Below the pieces are notes generated by a model, which worked only from the letters and a program-made list of their open reading frames with translations, had not been told where the DNA came from and did no database searches. 64,000 nt of DNA from positions 53,023 through 117,022 of the forward strand of contig DASUHA010000114.1 in assembly GCA_036273735.1 (NCBI GenBank), given 5' to 3'. Below are positions 33,541 to 43,196 of this stretch, piece after piece. This DNA comes from 13-2-20CM-66-19 sp036273735. GTDB lineage: Bacteria; Pseudomonadota; Gammaproteobacteria; Steroidobacterales; Steroidobacteraceae. The position numbers and the translations under genes are program-made. Positions within the stretch are counted from its first letter, which is position 1, and each line of letters begins with the position of its first letter.

Positions 33541-34995
33541 TCAAATGACGTAGAGGTCGACGTATTCGTTGACGGGTGTCTGCTCGAGCCGTGTACGGTC
33601 GAGCGACAGCTCCGCGATCGCACGCTGCTGCTTCTCCGGGAATCGCCGCGCGAGGTTGCGGTGGAACTTCGCGATCAGGAGCGGGATACCCTCCTGCCGC
33701 CGGCGCCGGTGTCCGATCGGATACTCCACGACCACTTCGTCGAGCGTGCGGCCGTCCTTGAGCTTCACGGTGACGGCGTTGGCGATGGAGCGCTTCTCCG
33801 GGTCATGATAGTCGCGCGTGAACTGCAGATCCTCGACGCACTCGATCTTCGCGCGCAGCGCATCGATCCGCGGGTCGCGGGCGATCTCATCCTCGTAATC
33901 GGCGGCGGTGAGGCGACCGAAGAGCAGCGGCACTGCCATCATGTACTGGATGCAGTGATCGCGATCGGCGGGGTTGGCGAGCGGACCCTTCTTGTCGATG
34001 ATGCGGATGCAGGCTTCGTGGGTGCGCACGCTGATGTGCTCGATGTCATTGGCGCTCGCGCCCATCGACCGCAGACGCTCGTGCAATTGCATCGATGCCT
34101 CCACCGCGGTCTGCGAGTGAAACTCCGCCGGATAGGAGATCTTGAAGAGCACGTTCTCCATGACGTAGGAGCCGTAACCGCGCTGGAGCTTGAACGGCTG
34201 CCCCTTGAAGAGCACATCGTAGAAGCCCCATGTCCTGGCCGTCAGCACCGAGGGATACCCCATCTCACCGGTCTTCGCGATGAGGGCGAGGCGCACCGCG
34301 CGGCTGGTTGCATCGCCGGCTGCCCAGCTCTTGCGCGAGCCGGTGTTGGGCGTGTGCCGGTAGGTGCGCAGACTCTGCCCGTCCACCCAGGCGAGCGACA
34401 GCGCGTTGATGATCTCCTCACGCGAGAGGCCGAGGAGCCGGCCGACGACCGCCGTCGAGGCGACCTTCACGAGCACCACATGATCCAACCCGACACGATT
34501 GAAGCTGTTCTCGAGGGCGATCACGCCCTGGATCTCGTGCGCCCGGATCATCGCGGTGAGCACGTCGCGCATGATGAGCGGCTTGCCGCCGGCGGCGACC
34601 GCCTGGCGCGACAGAAAGTCCGCCGTCGCCAGAATGCCGCCCAGGTTGTCAGAGGGGTGGCCCCACTCGGCGGCGAGGAAGGTGTCGTTGAAATCGAGCC
34701 AGCGGATCATGGCGCCGATGTTGAAAGCGGCCTGCACCGGGTCGAGCTGGAATTGCGTACCCGGGATCCTGGCGCCGTTCGGCACGACGGTGCCCGGCAC
34801 GATGGGACCGAGGAGCTTGGCACAGGCGGGATACTCGAGCGCCTCGAGGCCGCAGCCGAGGGTATCGAGCAGGCAGTAACGCGCCGTCTCGTATGCGAGA
34901 TCGCTTTGAATGCCGGCGTCGAGCACGTAATCGGCGATATCGGTGAGGACTCTGTCCGGCGCGGGCCGGGCAGCCGTGTGTGATGAGGAGGACAT
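33541..34995 (-). CDS. prpD: 2-methylcitrate dehydratase
   Basis: A 484-residue MmgE/PrpD-family enzyme that removes water from 2-methylcitrate to give cis-2-methylaconitate. The characteristic segments are YCLLDTLGCGLEALEYPACAKLLGP, MIRWLDFNDTFLAAEWGHPSDNLGGILATADF, and the C-terminal EYPIGHRRRRQEGIPLL. It has no cofactor. No separate AcnD/PrpF pair is present, matching the PrpD route. ATG 34995 gives the usual length; the longer open frame adds 37 unrelated residues. It is the middle gene, 31 bp after prpC. Confidence 0.95.
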   Translation of the reverse strand: MSSSSHTAARPAPDRVLTDIADYVLDAGIQSDLAYETARYCLLDTLGCGLEALEYPACAKLLGPIVPGTVVPNGARIPGTQFQLDPVQAAFNIGAMIRWLDFNDTFLAAEWGHPSDNLGGILATADFLSRQAVAAGGKPLIMRDVLTAMIRAHEIQGVIALENSFNRVGLDHVVLVKVASTAVVGRLLGLSREEIINALSLAWVDGQSLRTYRHTPNTGSRKSWAAGDATSRAVRLALIAKTGEMGYPSVLTARTWGFYDVLFKGQPFKLQRGYGSYVMENVLFKISYPAEFHSQTAVEASMQLHERLRSMGASANDIEHISVRTHEACIRIIDKKGPLANPADRDHCIQYMMAVPLLFGRLTAADYEDEIARDPRIDALRAKIECVEDLQFTRDYHDPEKRSIANAVTVKLKDGRTLDEVVVEYPIGHRRRRQEGIPLLIAKFHRNLARRFPEKQQRAIAELSLDRTRLEQTPVNEYVDLYVI

Positions 34996-35026
34996 GGGGC
35001 TCGCGTGAACTCCGGCAGGCCTGCAA

Positions 35027-36190
35027 TCAGGAGCGCTGATCGATCGGCACGAATCGCAGCGGCTCGGGACCGGTGTAGTTGGCCGTGGGGCGGATGATCT
35101 TGCCATCGGCCCGCTGCTCCATCGCGTGCGCGGCCCAGCCGCTGGTGCGCGCGATGACGAATAGCGGCGTGAACATCGCGGTCGGCACGCCCATCATGTG
35201 GTAGGAGACGGCGGAGAACCAGTCGAGGTTGGGAAACATCCGCTTCACCTCCATCATCACCGACTCGATGCGCTCGGCGATGGCGAACATCTTCATGTCC
35301 CCCGCTTCCTTCGAGAGACCGCGCGCCACCTCCTTGATCACCTGGTTGCGCGGATCGGACACCGTGTACACGGGGTGGCCGAAGCCGATGATGACCTCTT
35401 TGTTGGCCACACGCGAGCGGATGTCGGTCTCGGCAGCATCGGGGCTGTCGTAGCGCTTCTGGATCTCGAACGCCACCTCATTGGCGCCGCCGTGCTTCGG
35501 CCCGCGCAGCGCGCCGATCGCTCCGGTAATGCAGGAGTGCATGTCCGAGCCGGTGCCTGCAATGACGCGCGCCGTGAAGGTCGAAGCGTTGAATTCATGC
35601 TCGGCGTAGAGATTGAGCGAGGTATGCATCGCCCGCACCCAGGAAGCGGGCGGCGGCCGGCGATGCAGCAGGTGGAGGAAGTGCCCGCCGATCGAGTCGT
35701 CCTCCGTCTCGACGAGCGGCGCATGGCCGTTGTGGCTCACGTGGTACCAGTAGGCCAGCATCGAGCCGAGGGAGGCGATCAGCCGATCGGCGATGTCGCG
35801 GGCACCGGCTGGCGCATGGTCGTCCTTCTCCGGCAGCGCACAGCCGAGCGCCGAGACGCCCGTGCGCAAAACGTCCATGGGGTGTGCGGCGGCGGGCAGC
35901 TCATCGAGAACCGCACGTACCGCAGCGGGCAGGCCACGAAGTGCCTTGAGCTTGCTCTTGTAGGCGGCAAGCTCGCCGCGGGTCGGCAACTTGCCGTGGA
36001 TCAGCAGATGCGCGATCTCCTCGAACTCGCAGGTGGTTGCGATCTCGAGGATGTCGTATCCGCGATACTGCAGATCGTTGCCGGTGCGACCCACGGTGCA
36101 GAGCGCCGTATTGCCGGCGATGACGCCGGAGAGCGCGACGGATTTCTTCGGTCTCGGCCCCGTCGTGGCCGGCTCGTCGGTGTGCGCCAT
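35027..36190 (-). CDS. prpC: 2-methylcitrate synthase
   Basis: A 387-residue citrate synthase-family enzyme joining propionyl-CoA and oxaloacetate. The N-terminus KKSVALSGVIAGNTALCTVG...LQYRGYDILEIA is typical of PrpC rather than GltA. The catalytic histidines lie in HEFNASTFTARVIAGTGSDMHS, GALRGPKHGGANEVA and IGFGHPVYTVSDPRN, and the C-terminal part reads RPTANYTGPEPLRFVPIDQR. It is the first gene of the operon, and its promoter shares a 76-bp region with the divergent LysR gene. Confidence 0.95.
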   Translation of the reverse strand: MAHTDEPATTGPRPKKSVALSGVIAGNTALCTVGRTGNDLQYRGYDILEIATTCEFEEIAHLLIHGKLPTRGELAAYKSKLKALRGLPAAVRAVLDELPAAAHPMDVLRTGVSALGCALPEKDDHAPAGARDIADRLIASLGSMLAYWYHVSHNGHAPLVETEDDSIGGHFLHLLHRRPPPASWVRAMHTSLNLYAEHEFNASTFTARVIAGTGSDMHSCITGAIGALRGPKHGGANEVAFEIQKRYDSPDAAETDIRSRVANKEVIIGFGHPVYTVSDPRNQVIKEVARGLSKEAGDMKMFAIAERIESVMMEVKRMFPNLDWFSAVSYHMMGVPTAMFTPLFVIARTSGWAAHAMEQRADGKIIRPTANYTGPEPLRFVPIDQRS

Positions 36191-36209
36191 GCATGCACTC
36201 TAGACGGCG

Positions 36210-36241
36210 GAAGATACCAAAGAAAATACCTTGAAGATGGC
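36210..36241. promoter_or_regulatory. Three direct 9-bp repeats in the prpC/LysR promoter region
   Basis: GAAGATACC (36210-36218), GAAAATACC (36222-36230) and GAAGATGGC (36233-36241) are direct near-repeats spaced 12 and 11 bp, about one helical turn. They sit between the divergent prpC and LysR genes and are a good candidate for regulator binding. Confidence 0.5.
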
Positions 36242-36266
36242 ATCTCTATATGCGAAAAGTATCGAA

Positions 36267-37193
36267 ATGGAGCTGCGCCATCTCAGGTACTTCCTCGCCG
36301 TCGCCGAGGAGCTCAATTTCACCCGCGCCGCCGAGCGGCTCGGCATCTCCCAGCCACCGCTCACCCAGCAGGTGAAGGCCCTCGAGGCAGAGCTGGGGGT
36401 GGCTCTCCTCGACCGCTCCGCCTACCGCATCGAGCTCACCGATGCCGGCCGGATCTTCGCCGCGGAGGCCGCGCGCATCCTGGGTGATGCCCGGAGTGCA
36501 ATGCAGGCCGCGCGCCGCGCAGCGACCGGCGCCACCGGGCGGGTGCGCGTCGGATTCACGGAGTCGGCTTCCTTCAACCCGCTGGTGACCTCCAGCCTGC
36601 GCAGCTTCCGGTCCGATTATCCCGCGGTGGAGGTGTCACTCGAAGAGCATCCGTCGACCGAGCTGATCGTCGCACTGCGGGAGGGGCGGATCGATACCGC
36701 CTTCGTACGGCCGCCGCTGCCGGCGGAGCGAGGCCTGACTCTCGACCTGCTGGAAAAGGAGCCGCTGGTCGTGGCCGTTCCGAGCGGGCATATCCTCGCG
36801 AGGCGGCAGCAGGTCGATCTCGGCGCGCTCGCCGCCGAAACCTTCATCCTCTACCCGCGGGCGGTGCGCCCGGGTCTCGCCGACACCGTGGTCGCCGCCT
36901 GCGAGGCGGCGGGATTCACACCCAAGGTCGGACAGTATGCACCCCAGCTCTCCTCGACCATCAACCTGGTGGCGGCATCGCTCGGCATCTCCATCGTTCC
37001 CGACAGCATGCGCTGTCTGCAGGCGGGTGCGGTGACCTATGTGCCGTTGTGTGGGGAGCCTCTGCACGCCCTCCTCGGTATCGCTTATCGGGTGGATGAG
37101 GGCTCGGTAGTGGTACACAACTTCATCGCTGCCGCGCGCCGGGGCAGGAGGCCGCGATCCGGGCATGACTTGGACGATCCCTCGAGCGCCTGA
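36267..37193 (+). CDS. LysR-family regulator, likely controlling the prp operon
   Basis: A 308-residue LysR-type regulator. The N-terminal helix-turn-helix reads MELRHLRYFLAVAEELNFTRAAERLGISQPPLTQQVKALEAELGVALLDR. The effector-binding domain begins near residue 90 (GRVRVGFTESASFNPLVTSSLRSFRSDYPAVEV), with LVAASLGISIVPDSM in the second lobe. It is transcribed away from prpC, the usual setting for a LysR activator. In many bacteria prp operons use a sigma-54 type PrpR or a GntR protein instead. ATG 36267 is preferred over TTG 36231, which would put the direct repeats inside the gene. Confidence 0.9.
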   Translation: MELRHLRYFLAVAEELNFTRAAERLGISQPPLTQQVKALEAELGVALLDRSAYRIELTDAGRIFAAEAARILGDARSAMQAARRAATGATGRVRVGFTESASFNPLVTSSLRSFRSDYPAVEVSLEEHPSTELIVALREGRIDTAFVRPPLPAERGLTLDLLEKEPLVVAVPSGHILARRQQVDLGALAAETFILYPRAVRPGLADTVVAACEAAGFTPKVGQYAPQLSSTINLVAASLGISIVPDSMRCLQAGAVTYVPLCGEPLHALLGIAYRVDEGSVVVHNFIAAARRGRRPRSGHDLDDPSSA

Positions 37194-37285
37194 CTCCAGC
37201 GTTGACGAGGCCGCCCATGGGAACGGAGTTCCCCAAGCTGCCGTTATAGTCCAGGGCACCGGGGCATCTGCCCCGCTCCCGTGGT

Positions 37286-38515
37286 ATGACCATCGCCTGC
37301 ACCGATTGCGGAACGCTCCAGGACATCCCGCCGCTCCCGTGGGGAGCCATTGCCGTCTGTCCGACCTGCGACAACCGCCTGGAGCGTACCAACGGACGCA
37401 GCATCAATGGTGCCCTCGCCTGCGCCTCGGCCACATTCGTGCTGCTCTTCCCGGCCAACCTCCTGCCGATCATGCATGTCTCGATGCTGGATATGACACG
37501 CGAGAGCAGACTGGGCAGCGGCATCGTCACGCTGTGGCATAACCAGTGGGTGCTGGTGGCGCTGCTGGTTGCAGCGTTCGCCGTCATCCTGCCTTTCGTG
37601 AGATTCGGGCTGTTGTCTCTCGTGCTCGCTCTGTTGCAGCTCGGGCGCAGGCCGCGCTGGCTCGGGCCCGCCTTTCGCTGGTCGCTGCATCTCGATCAAT
37701 GGGCGATGCCGGATGTCTTTCTCATCGGCTGCGCGGTGGGCTACAGCCGCATCGCGGCGGTGATGCCTGTGAAGATCGGCTGGGGCGGCATCTGCCTCAT
37801 CTTCGCTGCGTTTCTCTGCATGCTCTCACGCGCGGCTCTCGACACGCGTGCGGTGTGGCGTGTCCTCTCACCGGAGTGCGCCGCACCGCCCGAGGAACAG
37901 CCCACCCTCGCCTGCCGGTTCTGTGACCTCGTACAGCCCGTCGGCGCAGAGGGCCGCCGCTGCCCGCGCTGCGGCCTGACCCTGCGCGCCCGCAAACCCG
38001 ACTCGATCGTCCGCACGGCGGCGCTGGTGATCGCCGGTTTTGCCCTGTTCTTCCCCGCCAACCTCTATCCGATGAGCCTCGACCGGCAGTTCGGCGTAAC
38101 GGTCACGCATCGGATCGTCGATGGCATCCTCGAGCTGTTCCAGGCGCACCTCTGGCCGCTCGGCGTGCTCATCTTCTTCACCAGCATCGCCATCCCGCTG
38201 CTCAAGCTCGCCGGACTCAGCTGGTTCCTGATCTCCGTCTGGTACGGATCGCGACGCGGCCTCGTGCTGAAGACCCGCCTCTGCCGCCTCATCGATGAGA
38301 TTGGGCGGTGGTCCTGTGTCGACATATTCACCATCGCCGTGTTCCTGCCGCTCATGCATTTCGATGGCATGGTGAGCACCAACGCTGCACAGGGCGCCAC
38401 GGCCTTCCTGCTGGTGGTCGTGATCACGATGTTCGCCTCCCATGCGTTCGATCCGCGGCTCATGTGGGATGCAGCGCTTGCTCCGCGGCCGCAGTCGCGC
38501 CGCCGATACTCATGA
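37286..38515 (+). CDS. pqiA: PqiA-family membrane protein
   Basis: A 409-residue inner-membrane protein built of two similar halves. Each starts with a zinc-finger-like four-Cys module (CTDCG...VCPTC and CRFCDL...CPRCG) and then four transmembrane helices; LLFPANLLPIMHV and LFFPANLYPMSL mark the repeat. PqiA/YebS proteins feed lipid into the MCE-domain tunnel formed by PqiB/YebT between the membranes. The stop overlaps the next start by 4 bp (ATGA). TATAGT at 37245 is a possible -10; no Shine-Dalgarno is clear. Confidence 0.92.
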   Translation: MTIACTDCGTLQDIPPLPWGAIAVCPTCDNRLERTNGRSINGALACASATFVLLFPANLLPIMHVSMLDMTRESRLGSGIVTLWHNQWVLVALLVAAFAVILPFVRFGLLSLVLALLQLGRRPRWLGPAFRWSLHLDQWAMPDVFLIGCAVGYSRIAAVMPVKIGWGGICLIFAAFLCMLSRAALDTRAVWRVLSPECAAPPEEQPTLACRFCDLVQPVGAEGRRCPRCGLTLRARKPDSIVRTAALVIAGFALFFPANLYPMSLDRQFGVTVTHRIVDGILELFQAHLWPLGVLIFFTSIAIPLLKLAGLSWFLISVWYGSRRGLVLKTRLCRLIDEIGRWSCVDIFTIAVFLPLMHFDGMVSTNAAQGATAFLLVVVITMFASHAFDPRLMWDAALAPRPQSRRRYS

Positions 38516-39813
38516 ACGACGACGACCGCCCAGCAAGAGAGCCCAGGCGAACGATGGCCATCGCCCGCCGCAGCTGGTGGCCCGGTTGGATCTGGGCCGT
38601 GCCCATCGCCGCAGTTGCCATCGTGCTCTGGCTACTGCTGCGCTCCATCAGCGCGCGCGGAATCGACGTCACGGTCACCTACAACGATGCCGCCGGCATG
38701 CAGCCGGGCGATACCCGCGTGATGTACCACGGACTGGAGGTCGGTAGAGTAACCAGTGTCGCGCTGGCGAGCGATGATTGGCACGTGATCGTGCATCTCG
38801 GCATCGACGGGCAGCTCGCGCCGAAAATCAACACCGGCACGCGCTTCGTTCTGGAAGGTGCGCATCCGAGCTTCTCCGATGCCTCCTCGCTCCGGGCGCT
38901 CATCGCCGGTCCGACCATCGTGATGGTGCCCGGCCCCGGAAAACCTGCGACGAGCTTCATCGGCACGGAAGGCGGCCCCCGCCAGACGCTCACCGTTTCA
39001 CTGCCCTATCTGGTCAGTTTCCGCGGCGCGGTGGGGCAGTTGAAACCCGACGCACCCGTGATGCTGCGAGGCTTCACGGTCGGGGAAGTCACGAGCGTGG
39101 GGCTTGCCGTCGATCCGCAAACAGGACGGATCTCGACCCCGGTGCTGCTCGCGCTCGACCCGACTCGCTTCCACCTCACCGCGCCCGCTCCGGCCGACGG
39201 CAACTGGAAGCCTCTGATGGACGAGGCCCTCTCCAAGCTGATCGGTGCCGGCCTGCGCGCCAGCCTGACACGCGCCGTGCCCCTGGTCGGGGGCGAGCAG
39301 GTGGAGCTCGAGATCGTCGCCGGCGCCCAGGCGGCGCGACTCGATACCTCGGGGCAATATGCGCAGATTCCCGCAGTCGAGACCGGGCTCGAGCGTCTGC
39401 CGGCGGAGATCGACTCGCTGCCGCTCACTCAGATCGCCGACAACCTGCGGGTCATAACGGACCAGCTCCGCTCGCTCAGCACTTCGCCCCGAATGCAGAG
39501 CACCCTCGCCCATCTCGATGCGACGCTGGCGGCTCTGGACCGCACTACACGCGAAGCCGGCCCGCAGGTCGGTCCGACCCTGCGTGAGGTGCGCGCGACG
39601 GTGGTGAGCCTGCGCGCGGCGGCACAACAGATGGACACGACGGCCGCAGCCGCCAGGCTGACGATGGGCTCGACACCGGCCGCACCGAGCGGCAACCTGG
39701 AGCACGCGCTCGATGAGCTCGCCGGCGCCGCCCGCGCCGTGCGGTCGCTGGCCGACTACCTCGAGCGGCACCCGGAGGCTTTGGTACGCGGCCGCGCGGC
39801 CTCTTCCGACTAG
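38512..39813 (+). CDS. pqiB: PqiB-like MCE-domain protein with two MCE domains
   Basis: A 433-residue protein with one N-terminal membrane anchor (WWPGWIWAVPIAAVAIVLWLLL) and two MCE domains: GIDVTVTYNDAAGMQPGDTRVMYHGLEVGRVTSV (~residues 45-115) and LVSFRGAVGQLKPDAPVMLRGFTVGEVTSV (~165-215). E. coli PqiB has three MCE domains in 546 residues, so this is a shorter version. The C-terminal ~120 residues are helical, suiting the coiled-coil stalk of the tunnel. It carries phospholipid across the periplasm with PqiA. No pqiC lipoprotein gene follows; the convergent AI-2E family gene starts its stop region 7 bp on. Confidence 0.88.
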   Translation: MNDDDRPAREPRRTMAIARRSWWPGWIWAVPIAAVAIVLWLLLRSISARGIDVTVTYNDAAGMQPGDTRVMYHGLEVGRVTSVALASDDWHVIVHLGIDGQLAPKINTGTRFVLEGAHPSFSDASSLRALIAGPTIVMVPGPGKPATSFIGTEGGPRQTLTVSLPYLVSFRGAVGQLKPDAPVMLRGFTVGEVTSVGLAVDPQTGRISTPVLLALDPTRFHLTAPAPADGNWKPLMDEALSKLIGAGLRASLTRAVPLVGGEQVELEIVAGAQAARLDTSGQYAQIPAVETGLERLPAEIDSLPLTQIADNLRVITDQLRSLSTSPRMQSTLAHLDATLAALDRTTREAGPQVGPTLREVRATVVSLRAAAQQMDTTAAAARLTMGSTPAAPSGNLEHALDELAGAARAVRSLADYLERHPEALVRGRAASSD

Positions 39814-39820
39814 CCGGATC

Positions 39821-40924
39821 CTAGGGATTCTCGGCCGGCAACTCTTCCACCCAGCCGCGCCAGATCGACAGCAGCGCGGCCATCAGCGCCGGGCCGATGA
39901 AGATGCCGACCAGGCCGAACGACTCGACGCCGCCGAGAATGGCGAGCAGCGCCCAGAGGAAAGGCAGCTTCGCACCCTCGCCGATGATGACCGGACGCAC
40001 GAAATGATCGGCGATGAACAGCACCAGGGTACCTGCAACGCCGACCACGATCGCAGCCGCAATCGAGCCGCGCAGCACCAACACGATGGCAACCGTCCCA
40101 AAGACGATCGGCGCCGCGAACGGAATGGTCGCAAACACACCCGTGACGACACCTGACAGGATGGGGTGCGGCGCATGAGCCAGGGCGTAGACGCCGCACA
40201 TGATCGCCCCTTCACCGACGGCCACGAACACGATGCCGTCCACTGCCGCGCGGATCGCCTTGACCACACGCCGCAGCAACCTGTCCACCGAGGAGCCGAA
40301 GAGACGCCGGAACATTTGCGGCACCTGCACGCTCAGGCGGTCGCGGTTGAGGTACACGAAGAAGAGGGTGAGGAGCGTGAACCCCAACGTGACGATGCGC
40401 CGCGCAACCTGCATGCCGACGACCCGCGTCCACTCGATCATCGCCGGGCTGGCATGCACGTGTTGGGTGGTGCCGCTCCCCAGCGGCCCGAGATACTCCA
40501 CCCAGAACTCGCTCACCCACCGGCTCAGCCATGGGATCTGGACCAGCCAGGACGGCAGTGGTGGCGGACCGCTGCCGGCCGAGGCCACGATCTCCCGCGC
40601 GAGCGAGATCGCCTCGCGTGCGGCCACTACACCTCCATAGATGAGGGGCACCAACAGCACCGCGCCGACGATCGCCGTGAAGGTGAGAGCGGCCCAGATA
40701 TCCCGCCGCCTGCCCCGGAACTTCGCCAGCCAGCGGTCATAGACCGACGCCGTCGCAATCGCCAGAACCACCGCCCAGCAGAGCGCCGGGATGAAGTGTC
40801 GCAGCATCCAGGCGCCGATGAGCACCAGCGCACCGATGAGAACGTAGCGCGCGGTCTTCTGGGCTAAGGTCGGACTCTCTGGCGGCACGCCGGAACTCCA
40901 GGTCAGGGCGCGCCTATGGTACAT
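39821..40924 (-). CDS. AI-2E family transporter (PerM-like)
   Basis: A 367-residue membrane protein with about eight transmembrane helices. The family pattern is clear: paired N-terminal helices (YVLIGALVLIGAWMLRHFIPALCWAVVLAIATASVYDRW), a periplasmic loop, then AIMCGVYALAHAPHPILSGVVTGVFATIPFAAPIV and ending with ILGGVESFGLVGIFIGPALMAALLSIWRGW. Members export AI-2 or act as Na+/H+ antiporters, and the role here cannot be decided. It is monocistronic and convergent with pqiB. Confidence 0.9.
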   Translation of the reverse strand: MYHRRALTWSSGVPPESPTLAQKTARYVLIGALVLIGAWMLRHFIPALCWAVVLAIATASVYDRWLAKFRGRRRDIWAALTFTAIVGAVLLVPLIYGGVVAAREAISLAREIVASAGSGPPPLPSWLVQIPWLSRWVSEFWVEYLGPLGSGTTQHVHASPAMIEWTRVVGMQVARRIVTLGFTLLTLFFVYLNRDRLSVQVPQMFRRLFGSSVDRLLRRVVKAIRAAVDGIVFVAVGEGAIMCGVYALAHAPHPILSGVVTGVFATIPFAAPIVFGTVAIVLVLRGSIAAAIVVGVAGTLVLFIADHFVRPVIIGEGAKLPFLWALLAILGGVESFGLVGIFIGPALMAALLSIWRGWVEELPAENP

Positions 40925-40949
40925 GCGCTTTACATCCGGCGTGCCTCAA

Positions 40950-43196
40950 TCAGGGCGCCTGAGCCCGCGGCGGAACGGCCTCTATGACCAGCGGCCCCTC
41001 ACGCACCTGCCAGCTAACGCCGACGTTATCGTCGAAGGAGCGCAGGAAGGTGAGGTCCACGACACCCGTGCCCACACGCACCCGCGCGAGCGACAGTCGA
41101 TCGATTCCAGCCGGCAGGCTCGGGTCCACGATCCGCAGTCTGTGCTCGAGCGCATCCGGCTGCAGCCCGAGCAGGCTGACGAGCGCGTAGGGCATGGCGG
41201 CGGCGGCCCACGCCTGGGGACTGCACGCCACCGGGTAGCGGACCGGCTGGCGCTCGCCCGGACCGCGTTCGAAACCGGCGTACAGCTCCGGCAGGCGATG
41301 TCCGCGCAGACCGCCGGCGGCATCGTGGAGCGCCGCGAACAGCTGCCGGGCTTCGCTGTTGCAGCCGTAATGTTTGAACCCCGCCAGGATCAGCGCGTTG
41401 TCGTGCGGCCAGACGCTGCCCAGTTGGTAGCTGAGCGGGTTGTAACGCTGCTCGTGACTCGAGAGCGTTCGGATGCCCCAGCCGCTGAACATGTCCTTCT
41501 GCATCAGCCGTCGTGCGACGTCACGCGCGTGATCGGGGGCAGCGATGCCGCTCCAGAGCACCTGGCCGGCGTTGGAGGCGACGACTTCCACGGGCCGGCC
41601 ACCCTGCTGCAGCGCAAGCACATAACAGCCGAGACGCTCCGACCAGAAGTCGCGCTCGAAGCGCTCGCGCAGCCCCGCCGCCCGGCCCTCGAGCGATCGC
41701 GCGCCCGGCGCATCGTCGGTGAGCTCGAGAAGCCTCGCGGCGGTGAGCCAGGCGCGATAGAGATATCCCTGGACCTCGCAGAGCGCGATGGGCGGCGTGG
41801 GGAGCGATCCATCCGCCTCGACGATCGCGACACCGGAATCTTTCCATCCCTGGTTGACGAGCCCGTTATCGTACGCGCCTCGATAGTCCAGGTAGCCATC
41901 GCCGTCGGCGTCACCGAATCTCTCTATCCAGCCGAGCGCCGCATCGATATTGCCGCGCAGCGCTTCGGCCAACCCGACATCTCCGGACCAGGAGACGTAT
42001 TCGCCGAGGAGGATGAGAAAGAGCGGCGTCGCATCGACCGTCCCATAGTAAGCTGGGCTCTGCGGGATTTCTCCGAGCCGCGCGAGCGTGCCCTGCCGGA
42101 GCTCGTGGGGGATCTTGCCCGGCTCGGCATCGCGGTAGGCATCGCACCGCTCAGACTGGTAGCGTGCGAGCACCTGCGCGGTATCCCCGGCGACATCGGC
42201 GCGCCAACCGCAGACCTCGAGCGCCGAGATCGCCGAATCGCGGCCAAACAGCGTCGCGAACCACGGTATGCCGCCGGCGAGGTAGTGGTAGCCGCCGTGC
42301 AGCGGCGTGCGCAGCAGTTTCAGGTCGAGGAGGCTTCGCCGGACGATGCGCTCGAGCACCGGCTCCCCGCTCACACCGGCGCACGAATCCAGCCAGGCGC
42401 GGCCTTCGCGCTCACGTTCCTCGAGAAGGCCGTGCAAGTCGGTGTTGGCCGATCCTGGTGCGCCGACAGCTCCCAGCCGCGGCATGATCGCAACGGCGAG
42501 CTCGCACTGCCCGCCGGAATCGAGAACCAGGTCGAACTGCGCCATCTCGTCGGTGAGCCGGGCCGCCGGCCGCGAGAACTCTAGGATCGTGGCCTGCTGC
42601 ATGCCATCACGCGCCTGGGCGCGCAGTGCTACCCGGCACGGCTGTGTGACCTCCGCCGGCCGGCACATGGATGCCGGCGGCTCGGCGATGCCCCGGATGA
42701 CGAAGACATCGAGGAAGTCCGCGGCGAAGGCCAGCCCGAGCGACAAGTACACCGGCGTTGCACCGAAGTTGGTGACGGCGATGATCTCGTGGATGGCGCC
42801 CTCATCCACCATCCGGTCGCGGCGGATCGCAATCGTATGAGGCGCAATGCGTCCACCGTCCGCGGTCTCGAGCGGCGGATTGCCGAGCACGTGAAAGGCC
42901 CACGCGCCGCCGCCTTCATGGCTCGACAGCGGCACGAGCGGTACGCCGTTGAGAGTCAGCTCGTAAGCGCTGAGAAAGCGTGTGTCGCGGTAGAAGAGCC
43001 CGAGACCTCCGCTTTGCGCGCGACATGCGGGAACGTCGCCGCGCGCATCGCTCAGCAGGACCAGCCCGGAGTCGGCGAGCACGATCGAGTCGGCATCGTG
43101 CTGCACCTGCGAGGCATGGTGGGTGGTCAGCAGCCGCTCACGGCAGCGGTGCTGCAACTCCGTCAGAGTGCCGGAAAGGGTCTCGCTCGAGCTCAT
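40950..43196 (-). CDS. Amylo-alpha-1,6-glucosidase / glycogen debranching-type enzyme
   Basis: A 748-residue cytosolic enzyme with an N-terminal beta domain (GDE_N_bis type: SGGLGLFYRDTRFLSAYELTLNG...EIIAVTNFG) followed by an (alpha/alpha)6 barrel (ALGWIERFGDADGDGYLDYR...NQGWKDSGVAI, with GIPWFATLFGRDSAISALEV near its start). The acidic residues in FGRDSA and NQGWKDS are typical catalytic-face positions. Related enzymes hydrolyse alpha-1,6 or trehalose-like linkages in storage glucans. No glycogen synthase or phosphorylase is nearby. It lies 25 bp upstream of the AI-2E family gene on the same strand. Exact substrate uncertain. Confidence 0.85.
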   Translation of the reverse strand: MSSSETLSGTLTELQHRCRERLLTTHHASQVQHDADSIVLADSGLVLLSDARGDVPACRAQSGGLGLFYRDTRFLSAYELTLNGVPLVPLSSHEGGGAWAFHVLGNPPLETADGGRIAPHTIAIRRDRMVDEGAIHEIIAVTNFGATPVYLSLGLAFAADFLDVFVIRGIAEPPASMCRPAEVTQPCRVALRAQARDGMQQATILEFSRPAARLTDEMAQFDLVLDSGGQCELAVAIMPRLGAVGAPGSANTDLHGLLEEREREGRAWLDSCAGVSGEPVLERIVRRSLLDLKLLRTPLHGGYHYLAGGIPWFATLFGRDSAISALEVCGWRADVAGDTAQVLARYQSERCDAYRDAEPGKIPHELRQGTLARLGEIPQSPAYYGTVDATPLFLILLGEYVSWSGDVGLAEALRGNIDAALGWIERFGDADGDGYLDYRGAYDNGLVNQGWKDSGVAIVEADGSLPTPPIALCEVQGYLYRAWLTAARLLELTDDAPGARSLEGRAAGLRERFERDFWSERLGCYVLALQQGGRPVEVVASNAGQVLWSGIAAPDHARDVARRLMQKDMFSGWGIRTLSSHEQRYNPLSYQLGSVWPHDNALILAGFKHYGCNSEARQLFAALHDAAGGLRGHRLPELYAGFERGPGERQPVRYPVACSPQAWAAAAMPYALVSLLGLQPDALEHRLRIVDPSLPAGIDRLSLARVRVGTGVVDLTFLRSFDDNVGVSWQVREGPLVIEAVPPRAQAP

